A stretch of DNA of 51,539 bases from a virus, in the IMG/VR virus record IMGVR_UViG_3300025505_000001, positions 1-51,539 of that record; one strand, given 5' to 3'. A program made the translations under genes and the position numbers. Of the stretch, positions 1 to 7,842 are shown piece after piece. The notes under the pieces are model-generated. The model was not told the origin of the DNA, made no database searches, and was given only the letters and a program-made list of their open reading frames with translations. Position 1 is the first letter of the stretch; each line of letters begins with the position of its first letter.

Positions 1-186
1 TATGTTCTTGCACCCCCGAGTGTGCATCCAGATGGTTCGGTCTACGACTGGGTCCTCCCGCTCGTCGACGAAGAAACAGGCGAGACCTACCTAGCCGACC
101 TTCCTGAATGGGTCATAGAGTTCTTTGCGGAGCAGAAGGGCCTTCTGGAGAGCACGTCCTACGGGGACGAGCGCCTCTGGAAACTG
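1..186. repeat. Left copy of imperfect terminal repeat
   Basis: This stretch aligns without gaps to 51354-51539. I count about 32 mismatches (roughly 83% identity), mostly at third codon positions, so the encoded peptide differs at only a few residues. The alignment begins at the first base of the window and ends at its last base. It lies inside the primase-helicase gene. Confidence 0.9.
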
Positions 187-1197
187 AATCTTCCTGGAGG
201 TCTCAAGGACGGCGAGGGCCGAAACAACACCGCCGCCTCAGTAGCGGGCATCCTGGTCGCGTCCCTTCCTGAGGAACTGTGGGAACTAGCCGGATGGGCA
301 GGGCTAAAGGATTGGAACTTCACCAACACTCCGCCGCTCGGCGATAAGGAGTTGAGGACGACCTTCGACTCTATCGCTAACAAGGAAAGGTCTAAGAGAC
401 GTGGACAGCAAATCGAAGTCTATACTCTCGCCGAACTCCAACACTCCCGGCCTGCGCCACCCGAATTTGTTATACCATATCTGTTGGCTGTTGGTCAAAC
501 ACTGCTCGTGGGCCATCCCAAGGCGGGAAAGTCCGCTTTCTGTTTGGGGCTGGGTCTGTCGGTGGCTACAGGATTACCCCCGTTCGCGAATACGGCAGAG
601 AGTCTTGCTCACTACGGGCACGGATTTGTTTCGAATAAGGCCGGAGTCCTATACCTGGCGCTTGAAGACAATCGTCATAGGTTCTACGAGCGGACAGCCC
701 AAATGTATCTGGGGTCTTCGGCTTGGCCATCGAACTTTTATATTACGCATAAATGGCCTGCGGCCAGCGACGGCGGCAATCAAGCAATTTCCAACTTTCT
801 GGACCAGCACCCAGAAGTCAAGTTGGTTATCATTGATACGCTTCTACCCTACATTAAGAAGGTAAGCCAGAAGGGCGATGTCTTCGCGGGACAGTACCAG
901 ATGATGGAGCCGACGTTCCAGTTGGCCCACGAGAAGGGTGTGTGTGTGCTCATCATCTATCACTCCAGGAAGGGCTACACGAAGGACCCGACTGATGCCG
1001 TCGCCGGAACGAACGGCATGAGCGCGGTGCCGGACACCGTCATCAACCTGGCACGTCAGGCCGGGAGCCCGGTCGCGGACCTCATCATGTCGTCGAGGGA
1101 CTTCCAAGGAGATACGATTCACTTGAGACAGCAAGGAAGCATCGGCTGGAAACTGGAAGTCCCCCAACCGGAGGAAGCCAATGCCAAATCTGTGTGA
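1..1197 (+). CDS. Primase-helicase, C-terminal part (RepA-like AAA ATPase), 5' truncated by window start
   Basis: The frame is open from base 1; its first residues repeat those encoded at 51354 onward, so this is the continuation of the gene starting at 50961. Joined at the repeat, the full protein would be about 529 aa: N-terminal primase-polymerase domain plus RepA/DnaB-like ATPase. The ATPase shows Walker A GHPKAGKS near residues 171-178 of this fragment, a LALEDN segment, Walker B LVIIDTL near 274-282, and a YHSRKG...GTNGMSAV segment typical of RepA-type AAA_25 proteins. It probably unwinds and primes phage DNA. A GTG at 22 is not the start. The last 17 bases overlap the next gene. Confidence 0.9.
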   Translation, partial: YVLAPPSVHPDGSVYDWVLPLVDEETGETYLADLPEWVIEFFAEQKGLLESTSYGDERLWKLNLPGGLKDGEGRNNTAASVAGILVASLPEELWELAGWAGLKDWNFTNTPPLGDKELRTTFDSIANKERSKRRGQQIEVYTLAELQHSRPAPPEFVIPYLLAVGQTLLVGHPKAGKSAFCLGLGLSVATGLPPFANTAESLAHYGHGFVSNKAGVLYLALEDNRHRFYERTAQMYLGSSAWPSNFYITHKWPAASDGGNQAISNFLDQHPEVKLVIIDTLLPYIKKVSQKGDVFAGQYQMMEPTFQLAHEKGVCVLIIYHSRKGYTKDPTDAVAGTNGMSAVPDTVINLARQAGSPVADLIMSSRDFQGDTIHLRQQGSIGWKLEVPQPEEANAKSV

Positions 1198-1309
1198 CCA
1201 ATGCGGCGAAGAATCGGAGGACCTACAGAAGGTCGTACTCAAGGTTGGGTTCGACCCGGACATGGAGGTGTCGCTTTGTCCCGATTGTCGGTCCATGAAT
1301 CGAAAATGA
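1181..1309 (+). CDS. Zinc-ribbon microprotein (42 aa)
   Basis: ATG with a good SD (GGAGGA), overlapping the primase-helicase stop. The 42-aa product has two CxxC knuckles (LCDQCGEE and LCPDCRS), the layout of a small zinc ribbon. Tight coupling to the helicase suggests co-expression; function unknown. A GC-rich hairpin follows at 1334. Confidence 0.75.
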   Translation: MPNLCDQCGEESEDLQKVVLKVGFDPDMEVSLCPDCRSMNRK

Positions 1310-1333
1310 TATCCATGATTATTAACATGGGTC

Positions 1334-1357
1334 GGGGGGGGTCGAGCGACCGCCCCC
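1334..1357 (+). terminator. Probable terminator after the primase operon
   Basis: GC-rich hairpin: GGGGG at 1334-1338 pairs with CCCCC at 1353-1357, and GGTC at 1340-1343 with GACC at 1348-1351, with one mismatch between. It is followed by TCTCTGT, a weak U-tract. It separates the replication transcript from the promoter at 1487. Confidence 0.55.
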
Positions 1358-1392
1358 TCTCTGTATGTTCTCGCTTTAAGGTCCCGATTGAT

Positions 1393-1406
1393 GGGACAAA
1401 TGTCCC
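1393..1406. promoter_or_regulatory. Perfect inverted repeat GGGACA-AA-TGTCCC
   Basis: A 6+6 bp dyad about 80 bp upstream of the promoter at 1487, in a non-coding gap. The size fits a dimeric repressor site, but no second copy was recognised. The rest of 1310-1486 holds the hairpin at 1334 and no convincing gene. Confidence 0.35.
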
Positions 1407-1486
1407 GCAAAATTCTCCGATAATGAACTCAGGGCTACCCCGACACATGTAGTGGCTCATGGATATCACTTTCCGCAAAGCGGGAC

Positions 1487-1516
1487 TTGACAGATGGGTT
1501 GTGTGTGTGCTATACT
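1487..1516 (+). promoter_or_regulatory. Sigma-70 promoter of exported-protein operon
   Basis: TTGACA at 1487-1492, 18-bp spacer, TATACT at 1511-1516 preceded by an extended -10 TGC. The string GTGTGCTATACTT is also present in the late promoter at 15726. Predicted start near 1523. Confidence 0.85.
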
Positions 1517-1522
1517 TGGGGC

Positions 1523-1714
1523 GTAAGGCGAGACAGTATGCAACCTCTGTCGCAAGGCACGTTCTCTCGCTAAGCATTAGGGGCCCTGGTCCGGGTTTTC
1601 CTAGACGGCAGTCTAAATGACTGAGGTACATGGGTCCCTAAAGGTTTCAGCCTCCTCGAAGAAGAAATAGCCCTTCAACCCTCGCTTCGCGGGGAACTTG
1701 AAGAGGCTATTTTT
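1523..1714 (+). ncRNA. Structured leader RNA or attenuated small RNA
   Basis: About 190 nt between promoter and first ATG with no convincing ORF. TTAGGGGCCC (1577-1586) pairs with GGGTCCCTAA (1632-1641), 10 bp with one G-U, enclosing a CAGTC/GACTG hairpin (1609-1623). GACAG/CUGUC can pair near 1534-1554. The 3' end is the terminator at 1665-1714. AGCCTC at 1649-1654 could instead pair with GAGGCT at 1703-1708 inside the terminator, giving mutually exclusive folds as in attenuators and riboswitches. No known RNA family was recognised. Confidence 0.6.
1665..1714 (+). terminator. Intrinsic terminator directly before start codon
   Basis: AAATAGCC-CTTCAA (1665-1678) pairs with TTGAAG-A-GGCTATTT (1698-1712) around an inner hairpin closed by a TTC loop (1680-1694). 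A run of Us follows, and the ATG at 1717 lies three bases beyond. The AAGAGG that could serve as SD lies in the 3' arm. Either the downstream operon needs antitermination or the leader is itself a small RNA. Confidence 0.75.
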
Positions 1715-1716
1715 GC

Positions 1717-2724
1717 ATGAAGAGAACCCTACTTTCCCTCCTGATGGTGTTAGCGGTGCTGGCGTCCCATCCCGCGAGGGCTATAGCCGTTACGCCGAAG
1801 GCGACTCAAACCATTCAATGGAACATCTCGACCGATAAGTCGGGCCGCCTCGACCACCGATACATCGACCTCGTCTATATGTCGAAGGGAAAGATTGTTG
1901 GCTTCCAACCTCATATTGGCTCTAAGCCGAACGAACGATGGTTCGGGCTTTCAAACTCCGGCGGAGTAGCCCAATACTTTGTGTCGCCGGGGGGCTCCCC
2001 TCTGGGACCTGACATCAGCACAGTGATTGCGTCTTCGACGGGATGCGCCCCGGGATGTGTGAAGGTCGAGGACAACGGCGCAGTAGACGTAACTCTTGTC
2101 GGAGGTTCCATCTCCTTCTCTCTCCCCTTTAGCGGTCTCTCGGACCAGCAAGCCGGAACAACGGGAGCATCCATTGGCTTGATGGGCTACACCGGGGTCG
2201 ACAACTGCGGTTCAGGCTCATCGCCCTGCTTTGACCGACTCCAATCTTCTTCTGGGGCCCTGAACGTATCAGTGCAACAAGGAACATCCACGATTGGAGG
2301 CGTCAACTCGATACCGAAATACCAAGCCTACGGAGCCAAGACCCCTCTGGTCTCCCAAGCCGACTTTGCCGTCAACAACGCTTCCTGTACGGCGGTCGTC
2401 GACCCGGCCTCCTATACCGGAGGAGCCCCAAATACGGGACACTACTGCTGGAACTTCCTGGTCGGGCCCGGCACCATCTACGAGATAACCTACCAGTCCT
2501 TGTCAAACATGAATACCCTCGTGGCTGGAACCACGGTTCAATGCTTCGATAATGCCACGACCAACACAGGTGCAATCGTCTGGGAAGCGATGGCTGGCGC
2601 AGGAGGCTGGCGTCCCTTCGTAGCGCCTTACGGCAGGCCCGTCGTCAATGGCTTGACTTGCATAGCCAACCACGCCTTCGGTGTCGCCGCGAACGACTCT
2701 CTTGAGGTCATCCTGAAGAAATGA
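1717..2724 (+). CDS. Exported protein with Sec signal peptide, tail-fibre-like composition
   Basis: 335 aa. The N-terminus has KR charges, a hydrophobic run (LLSLLMVLAVLA) and an ARA cleavage site near residue 22, a classic signal peptide. The rest is rich in Gly, Ser, Thr and predicted beta structure, with several cysteines suggesting disulfides outside the cytoplasm. No family recognised. First gene of a three-gene exported operon behind the leader RNA; it overlaps the next gene by ATGA. It could be a surface or receptor-related protein or an unusual adsorption protein. Confidence 0.75.
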   Translation: MKRTLLSLLMVLAVLASHPARAIAVTPKATQTIQWNISTDKSGRLDHRYIDLVYMSKGKIVGFQPHIGSKPNERWFGLSNSGGVAQYFVSPGGSPLGPDISTVIASSTGCAPGCVKVEDNGAVDVTLVGGSISFSLPFSGLSDQQAGTTGASIGLMGYTGVDNCGSGSSPCFDRLQSSSGALNVSVQQGTSTIGGVNSIPKYQAYGAKTPLVSQADFAVNNASCTAVVDPASYTGGAPNTGHYCWNFLVGPGTIYEITYQSLSNMNTLVAGTTVQCFDNATTNTGAIVWEAMAGAGGWRPFVAPYGRPVVNGLTCIANHAFGVAANDSLEVILKK

Positions 2725-3812
2725 TTAAACGCTTTGCTTTCTTAGGCCTCGTCGTCCTGGCCGTAGCCGGGTTCGTCCTCAATCCTCTCGGGGGTCCTCC
2801 CCTTCGGGGAAGCCTAGCCCAAGCCGCCGACAGTTGGACCAACACGGGTGTCGCCTTCGACCCTATATCCCTGGCTACGACCGGGTCTGCTCCTCCGGCT
2901 ATCTCCCTGACGGGAGCCACCCCCTTCATCGGTACGACCTCAACGACAGCGGCCCTCGGTGTCTTCTCCGGGGCAACGACGGCTGACGTAGGCGGAGTCC
3001 AGTTCACTTGTGTGGGGTGCACAGCGTCTACGACGGCGGTCACGCACACCGGAGTCCTTGCCATCGTACAGCCTGCCGGAGCCAATACATATAGCCTGGC
3101 CTTCCTCGCCCCGGGAACGGCCTGCACCGGAACGACCGAATGCTTCTCGGCTGTCGCCGTCACGACGAACGGCGGCGTAACCTGGAGCATCAATACAGCC
3201 ACAGCGACCGATGGCATCAACTTCAACCATGCCGTGACGACCAACGGCGGCATCGGCATATGCACCGGACCCAACTCGATTGTCGGCTTCCAGAACGATG
3301 GCTCGAACCGAGGCTCCGTAACCTGCGCGGGTGACTGGAAGTACGGTGGCACATCGACCGGAAATCTTCTGGGGAACGCCAACTCAGGAGGCAAGGGCGA
3401 AATAGCCTCGGGAGGCGCTTCCGCTCTCGGGTCGGCAACTGCCAACACCGGAGACATCATCATCGGGGGGTCGTCCTCGGTCGCTCCTTGCGGAGCCTCC
3501 AACACTTGCGGCGGCCACCTGCATCAACCTGCCAACTTCACTTGTGCAGTAACCCTCGCGGCTGGTGTGTGTGCTACTGGAGTCCCTGAAGCGGTCCATG
3601 TGACCACGTCCACGAACGCCCTCACGACTCTTCAAGTGAACTTCTTGCAAGCGTTCACGAACGCTCCGCTCTGTCATATCCAGGACGAAACGACCAACAT
3701 CACCGGATGGCACGTCGTCATCAACAGCACGACCCAAGTCACCTTTAGCATCGCAGGAGCGGCCATCAACGATACGTTTGACGCGGGTTGCTTCTTGGGA
3801 AACGGAGCCTAA
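2721..3812 (+). CDS. Exported Gly/Thr/Ser-rich protein, possible fibre-like
   Basis: 363 aa, ATG overlapping the previous stop. N-terminal hydrophobic segment (FLGLVVLAVAGFVL) followed near residue 36 by AQA-ADS looks like a signal peptide. The body is low in charge and rich in Thr, Gly and Ala with scattered Cys; the C-terminal ~110 residues resemble a compact beta domain. Composition fits a fibre or adhesin. No catalytic motif seen. The next ATG starts directly after its stop. Confidence 0.7.
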   Translation: MIKRFAFLGLVVLAVAGFVLNPLGGPPLRGSLAQAADSWTNTGVAFDPISLATTGSAPPAISLTGATPFIGTTSTTAALGVFSGATTADVGGVQFTCVGCTASTTAVTHTGVLAIVQPAGANTYSLAFLAPGTACTGTTECFSAVAVTTNGGVTWSINTATATDGINFNHAVTTNGGIGICTGPNSIVGFQNDGSNRGSVTCAGDWKYGGTSTGNLLGNANSGGKGEIASGGASALGSATANTGDIIIGGSSSVAPCGASNTCGGHLHQPANFTCAVTLAAGVCATGVPEAVHVTTSTNALTTLQVNFLQAFTNAPLCHIQDETTNITGWHVVINSTTQVTFSIAGAAINDTFDAGCFLGNGA

Positions 3813-6041
3813 ATGCGAAGCGTTGTTAGCCTCTTCGTAGCCTCGGTCCTCTTCGCTGGCATCATGGCCTTTGGGTGTGGCTCTGACCCTTGGAGCAATC
3901 GAGGGTCTTCGTCCTGCTATTCAAACGCTCAAGGCGTCATTGTGTGTTCCGTTTCTCCGCCTCCGGCTCCGAGCCCGCCTGCGGCTTCTCCGGGACTTCC
4001 TTGTACTTACTCCGGAGGGGTCTTCACTCAATCGGGCCTGACTGCCCCCTCTATCACTCAGACGTGTGCGCCTTTTGTGCCCCCCATGCAAACTTCATGG
4101 GGTAAGTCCGGCTCAAAGACCATGCAAGATGCCACCATGAACAAGTTCTTCGTGCTCTGCCGAGACGACAGTGCCGCTATGAACGTCACGGACGCGGCGA
4201 ACTCCGAAAAGTCCTGGGCTCATGCGGTCGGGCGCATCGGCAAGGCCGGATGCTGGGCTCAATACTACACCAACCTGGCTCTAGGCGCAGACTACGTCGA
4301 CGTAGGCTGTACGGGCGTCAACCGCAACGACCATCCTCGGATGGACAACTATGACGTTGCCGCGACCCAAGGCGACTCGACCTTCACGGGCCTCAATATG
4401 TTCCAGCACGACCCGTCGCTCCATCCGTCGCCCCCGACGCCGACTCCCTCTTCGAGCAACCGAAACGGAACCGGAAACGCCGCAGGCTCAAACTGTACTC
4501 GGACGAGCGACGGCGCAATCGAGCACCCCGACCTCGAACAACTCGTCCTCAATCGGACTCCCTACGTCTTCTATTCGGCGCAACTGCGTTGGGGAACCCT
4601 CCTCAACGACGGGGGCATCCTGGCCGCAAACTACAAATGGACTAACACTCCTGCTCCCGGTGAGGCCCCGACGCCATCGCCCATCAACGGAGTCGGCTGT
4701 ACCCTCGTCTCGACGACCGGAGCCTTGACGCCCGATTGTTACTACTCGATTTACGAGGACCAATTCTCTTGCGGAAACGGTCGCGGTGGGGGCGGCGGCT
4801 TGTTCCCTGCCAGCGGACCTCCGGCTTCGATGGAACTCGACCCTACGATGTATGGCTTTGACGGCTACACCGGATGCTTCCCGGGAGTCGAGGCCGACTC
4901 AGCGGCCTTTATGTCGGTGTGGGCACACGCCAAAAGTTGTTGCCCCTTGGGTTCTGGAACCATAGCCCCGTTTTATGTGTGGTATAACGGCATTTCTACC
5001 CTTCTCGACAATACGCCTATCTCGCTGTCGTCGCCGACCGACAACACCACGGGTCACGGCGTCACATGTTCGACCACAATGGTCGGTCCATCAAACGTCA
5101 TGGGAGGAGGCATCGAAGGCGTCTTCCTACACTTTGCTCAGCCTGCGTCAGGCTCTTCCAAACGCGGAGCCAACATCGACACCGCTCCCCAAGCAATAAA
5201 TTGTGTGTCCGACATGGCGGCCCTCGGCAAGGCTACGATTCTCGAATCGTATGACCGCAACACTATCGGCGACCACGAAGACTGGAGAGTCTACGTCGAA
5301 GCGGCCTACCAGGTCGCCTGCGGAGACCTCTTTCAATACTGCGTGTTCGGAGACGACCTCTACGACGGCTCCCAGAATTGTGTCCTCTGCGGCGGCAACA
5401 ACACCGCCGAAGTCCATCCCGAGAATGGCCTCGTAGCCCTCAGTGCCCCCCTGGCGGGCGTCCGTGTAGCCTTCACCGAAGGCGGCGTTTACCCGACATA
5501 CCAAGGAAATGGGTCCTTCTGTCCTTCAGCCGGAGGAGCCTCGGGCGGAGGAGCCGAGTTCGTCGTCCGATGCGGCACCGACATTCAAGGCAATCCGGCC
5601 CCGCTCGACCTCGTCGAGTATTCCTCGTGCTCATACTTCGGAGTCATCATCGGGCCTTGTGGCTTCCTGATAAATCTGACGGACCAAAACCAGACGATTG
5701 TCGGGCTCTCCTTCGGACAGACCTACGCCCATATCGTCGACTGCAACCAAATCATCACGAACGGAAGCACTCAGCCTCAGTGCAATCCCCCGTATTACTC
5801 GGGAAGCACTCCGGCTACGCCCGCTCCTATCGGAACCGACCATTCATTCTTCGACGGAACGGCCAACGGACAGACGGGAGCAGTCATCAACTTCGGAGAC
5901 GGCACTGGCGCTGGCGGCTCTATGTGTTCAACGGCGTCGGCCCCTCATCCCTACGGGAATGTGCCTGCGGCCTGCCCGACCTGGAATCCCTCGTATGTCC
6001 TACCGAAGGACGGCGGTGCCCTCTTCATGTTCCATAACTAG
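3813..6041 (+). CDS. Large Cys-rich exported protein, possible lipoprotein or glycosidase-like
   Basis: 742 aa; SD GGAG five bases before ATG. N-terminus RSVVSLFVASVLFAGIMAFGC is a signal segment ending at Cys22, an imperfect lipobox (Phe at -2). A Pro-rich linker follows, then a long domain with many cysteines. Segments such as PFYVWYNG and ESYDRNTIGDHEDWRVY recall TIM-barrel glycosidases, but I cannot assign a family. Its TAG shares the CTAG tetranucleotide with the stop of the convergent gene at 6038. Confidence 0.7.
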   Translation: MRSVVSLFVASVLFAGIMAFGCGSDPWSNRGSSSCYSNAQGVIVCSVSPPPAPSPPAASPGLPCTYSGGVFTQSGLTAPSITQTCAPFVPPMQTSWGKSGSKTMQDATMNKFFVLCRDDSAAMNVTDAANSEKSWAHAVGRIGKAGCWAQYYTNLALGADYVDVGCTGVNRNDHPRMDNYDVAATQGDSTFTGLNMFQHDPSLHPSPPTPTPSSSNRNGTGNAAGSNCTRTSDGAIEHPDLEQLVLNRTPYVFYSAQLRWGTLLNDGGILAANYKWTNTPAPGEAPTPSPINGVGCTLVSTTGALTPDCYYSIYEDQFSCGNGRGGGGGLFPASGPPASMELDPTMYGFDGYTGCFPGVEADSAAFMSVWAHAKSCCPLGSGTIAPFYVWYNGISTLLDNTPISLSSPTDNTTGHGVTCSTTMVGPSNVMGGGIEGVFLHFAQPASGSSKRGANIDTAPQAINCVSDMAALGKATILESYDRNTIGDHEDWRVYVEAAYQVACGDLFQYCVFGDDLYDGSQNCVLCGGNNTAEVHPENGLVALSAPLAGVRVAFTEGGVYPTYQGNGSFCPSAGGASGGGAEFVVRCGTDIQGNPAPLDLVEYSSCSYFGVIIGPCGFLINLTDQNQTIVGLSFGQTYAHIVDCNQIITNGSTQPQCNPPYYSGSTPATPAPIGTDHSFFDGTANGQTGAVINFGDGTGAGGSMCSTASAPHPYGNVPAACPTWNPSYVLPKDGGALFMFHN

Positions 6042-6481
6042 GGGCGGTCCAGGATGGCGCGGACCTCTTCGAGGGAAGCGCCCTGCGTTTCAAGAACGTG
6101 CCTTAACGACCTGGCGCAAGAGGCGTTCTTTTCCTGTAAAGCGTCACGCTCGGCAAGCAACGTGTCGTAGTGCCCGCCGTACCAATCATCGGCGTGTTTA
6201 ATCTCGGCTTCCAACTCCGCGATCCGTTGCGCGTCAGAGGAGAGAGCGTCGCGGACTTTATAGAGCGTGTCTTGCAGGTCGAGGTTTTTGTAGGCGAGGT
6301 GATGTCCAATCCAAAACGTGACGCGGTTTTCGAGGTCCCCCCGCCCCGACGAAGGCTCCAAGTCCGGTTCCTCGTTGAGTTGAATACCGCCAACGCCTCT
6401 CGGACGCTTTGGGGAGTCGGTGGTGCCCTGGTCGGTCGGCTCGGGCCTGCGTATGAAAGTGCGTTTTTGGTGGATGCTCAT
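6038..6481 (-). CDS. Hypothetical coiled-coil protein
   Basis: 147 aa, last gene of the leftward accessory operon. Start chosen at the ATG at 6481, which overlaps the upstream stop (ATGA) and follows AAGGACGG. The N-terminal third is charged and Pro-rich; residues about 75-130 form a heptad-like stretch (SSDAQRIAELEAEIKHADD, then LLAERDALQEKN). Function unknown. Confidence 0.65.
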   Translation of the reverse strand: MSIHQKRTFIRRPEPTDQGTTDSPKRPRGVGGIQLNEEPDLEPSSGRGDLENRVTFWIGHHLAYKNLDLQDTLYKVRDALSSDAQRIAELEAEIKHADDWYGGHYDTLLAERDALQEKNASCARSLRHVLETQGASLEEVRAILDRP

Positions 6482-6681
6482 TTCTCGCCGTCCTTTTCGG
6501 GTAGGACCCCGCAATTCGCGAATGGGTCATCGAAGCATATCTTGTGCCGGATGACGTGGCGTAACTGCTTCCAGATAGTTTTCGCGGGCGCGAATGGGAA
6601 CGCGGTTCCGCTCCAAAGCAAGGCGTCCGCTTCTTCAGAACATGACGCACCAGCCGCGATTGCTAATTCCGTCCAAGTCAT
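6478..6681 (-). CDS. Hypothetical protein (67 aa)
   Basis: ATG overlaps the upstream stop (ATGA) and its own stop overlaps the next start in the same way, so it sits within a translationally coupled chain. No known domain; one Trp-rich N-terminal helix and two cysteines. Confidence 0.6.
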   Translation of the reverse strand: MTWTELAIAAGASCSEEADALLWSGTAFPFAPAKTIWKQLRHVIRHKICFDDPFANCGVLPEKDGEK

Positions 6682-6857
6682 TTACTGCTCTCCTCATGGG
6701 GTAGGACCGGGGCCTCGATAAAGTGCCATCCGCGTCCATTGCAAGACGGGCACACCTTGTCTTGGTCGGCCAAGATAACCCAACGCCAAAAACTCTGGTC
6801 GCGCATCCATCCGCTACCGTGACAAATACGGCAAGTCTCGCGTGTCGGCTTACTCAT
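6678..6857 (-). CDS. DnaJ-type zinc-ribbon microprotein (59 aa)
   Basis: Two CxxCxGxGW knuckles (CRICHGSGW, CPSCNGRGW) as in the DnaJ cysteine-rich region. Start taken at 6857, inside the end of the upstream gene (ATGAGTAA overlap). The C-terminus EAPVLPHEE lies in a 23-bp direct repeat shared with the upstream gene's C-terminus. Probably binds one zinc; role unknown, possibly a chaperone or host-factor adaptor. Confidence 0.7.
   Translation of the reverse strand: MSKPTRETCRICHGSGWMRDQSFWRWVILADQDKVCPSCNGRGWHFIEAPVLPHEESSK
6693..6715. repeat. 23-bp direct repeat, copy 1
   Basis: Identical to 6853-6875 (starts CTCATGGGG, ends GGGGCCT). On the minus strand it encodes the APVLPHE tail of a zinc-ribbon gene. 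The spacing equals one small gene, suggesting gene duplication or recombination between cassettes. Confidence 0.85.
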
Positions 6858-6978
6858 GGGGTAGGACCGGGGCCTTGGGTTTGTAGCCTTCACATTCGCG
6901 GCAGAGGTGGTGGCCGTCCGTTATCGTGCCCCACTCGCGACAACCGGGGCAGAGGCCGTATCCCGGCTTGCCGTTCAT
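6850..6978 (-). CDS. Zinc-ribbon microprotein (42 aa)
   Basis: Starts at an ATG behind a strong SD (AGGAGG) and overlaps the upstream stop by ATGA. CPGC and CREC pairs sit about 15 residues apart. It ends in KAPVLPHE, the same tail as the next gene. Function unknown. Confidence 0.7.
   Translation of the reverse strand: MNGKPGYGLCPGCREWGTITDGHHLCRECEGYKPKAPVLPHE
6853..6875. repeat. 23-bp direct repeat, copy 2
   Basis: Identical to 6693-6715. It spans the end of one zinc-ribbon gene and the start codon of the next. Confidence 0.85.
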
Positions 6979-7274
6979 TTGTCGTCCTCCTGGGTACGGC
7001 CCTGAACGACAGCAAGAACGGCGTCCACGACCGCACCCCATACGTCGTCGTTAGAGTCGCCGTTCGGCAGGTAGTATTTATCGCACCATGCCTCACTCGC
7101 AGCGGTTGCCGCCCGCTCTCTGCTCTCTTGGTCGGGCTTCGGCAAGGCGGAGAGATAGGCTTCTACCATTCGTTGAGCAGTATCGTCTACTGACCCAATG
7201 TCGCACGGGTCCACATCATGTTCAAGAACATTGACGGCCGCTTGGAGCGCCGTGGGGTCAAGCCTTGTAGTCAT
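6975..7274 (-). CDS. Hypothetical protein (99 aa)
   Basis: Start at 7274 chosen for its SD (GGAGGA) and ATGA overlap with the upstream stop. Mostly helical and acidic, with ALPKPDQESRERAATAASEA as a helix and a QEDDK end. No family recognised. Confidence 0.6.
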   Translation of the reverse strand: MTTRLDPTALQAAVNVLEHDVDPCDIGSVDDTAQRMVEAYLSALPKPDQESRERAATAASEAWCDKYYLPNGDSNDDVWGAVVDAVLAVVQGRTQEDDK

Positions 7275-7591
7275 CTGGTTCTTCCTCCGGTCCCCGGCGA
7301 GTTCTCTCGAAGAGCGTTGGAGCAACATCCGTCGCATCCATGCTGAGTGTCGTGGTCGCCTTGCGAAGCACGGTATGCCGCGTCATCTGGGTCAGGATGT
7401 CCGACGCCATGACCGCAGATTCGCTCCATGATTTGACGGTCCTCTCTCCAGTTCGTTGGGAAGTTCGCTAAGCGATGGAGGCTCGGTGCGTGAATCACGC
7501 AGGTCCGCTCTGCGCAGAGCAGAGGGGAATGAACTCCGTACAGCACTTGTCCCGTTCCTGTGATGTAATCGCCATCACCGAAGGTGGTCAT
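7271..7591 (-). CDS. Cys/His-rich phage protein (106 aa)
   Basis: ATG overlaps the upstream stop. The C-terminal half, ICGHGVGHPDPDD...QGDHDTQHGCDGCC, is a Cys/His-rich block of a kind I associate with small uncharacterised phage proteins and probably binds zinc. The N-terminal half has no recognisable domain. Confidence 0.65.
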   Translation of the reverse strand: MTTFGDGDYITGTGQVLYGVHSPLLCAERTCVIHAPSLHRLANFPTNWREDRQIMERICGHGVGHPDPDDAAYRASQGDHDTQHGCDGCCSNALRENSPGTGGRTR

Positions 7592-7842
7592 TTGACTATC
7601 TCGATTTTCCCTACCCCTCGGGGAGGAGAGATTTGCTTGACGCAGACGTTTGCGTCGTACCGGGCTCCGGTCTTCACATCGTAATACTTGTCCTCTGTGC
7701 AGATGCGACCAGAGTTATCGACCTTCTGCGCCTTCGGCGGAGACTGGTGGAGGCTTGGATAAGCCCCCACCCTCACACCGACCAGGAAGGCGGCCATCAC
7801 GCAGAGGACTGCGATGAGGACGTACAATCCTGGGCCGCGCAT
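7588..7842 (-). CDS. Small single-pass membrane protein (84 aa)
   Basis: Start at 7842, sharing its A with the upstream TAA. Residues about 5-28 (GLYVLIAVLCVMAAFLVGVR) form one membrane helix; the soluble remainder contains two cysteines about 20 residues apart and would face the periplasm if N-in. It follows an outer-membrane-type protein in the operon, so a spanin-like or envelope role is possible, but no motif proves it. Confidence 0.6.
   Translation of the reverse strand: MRGPGLYVLIAVLCVMAAFLVGVRVGAYPSLHQSPPKAQKVDNSGRICTEDKYYDVKTGARYDANVCVKQISPPRGVGKIEIVK

Noticed and set aside
401-865. Rightward ORF in the primase-helicase
   Set aside because: Off-frame shadow of the ATPase domain, which has clear Walker motifs in the main frame.
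1239-1631. Leftward ORF across the leader region
   Set aside because: Covers a promoter, two hairpins and a terminator; no SD and no neighbours on that strand.
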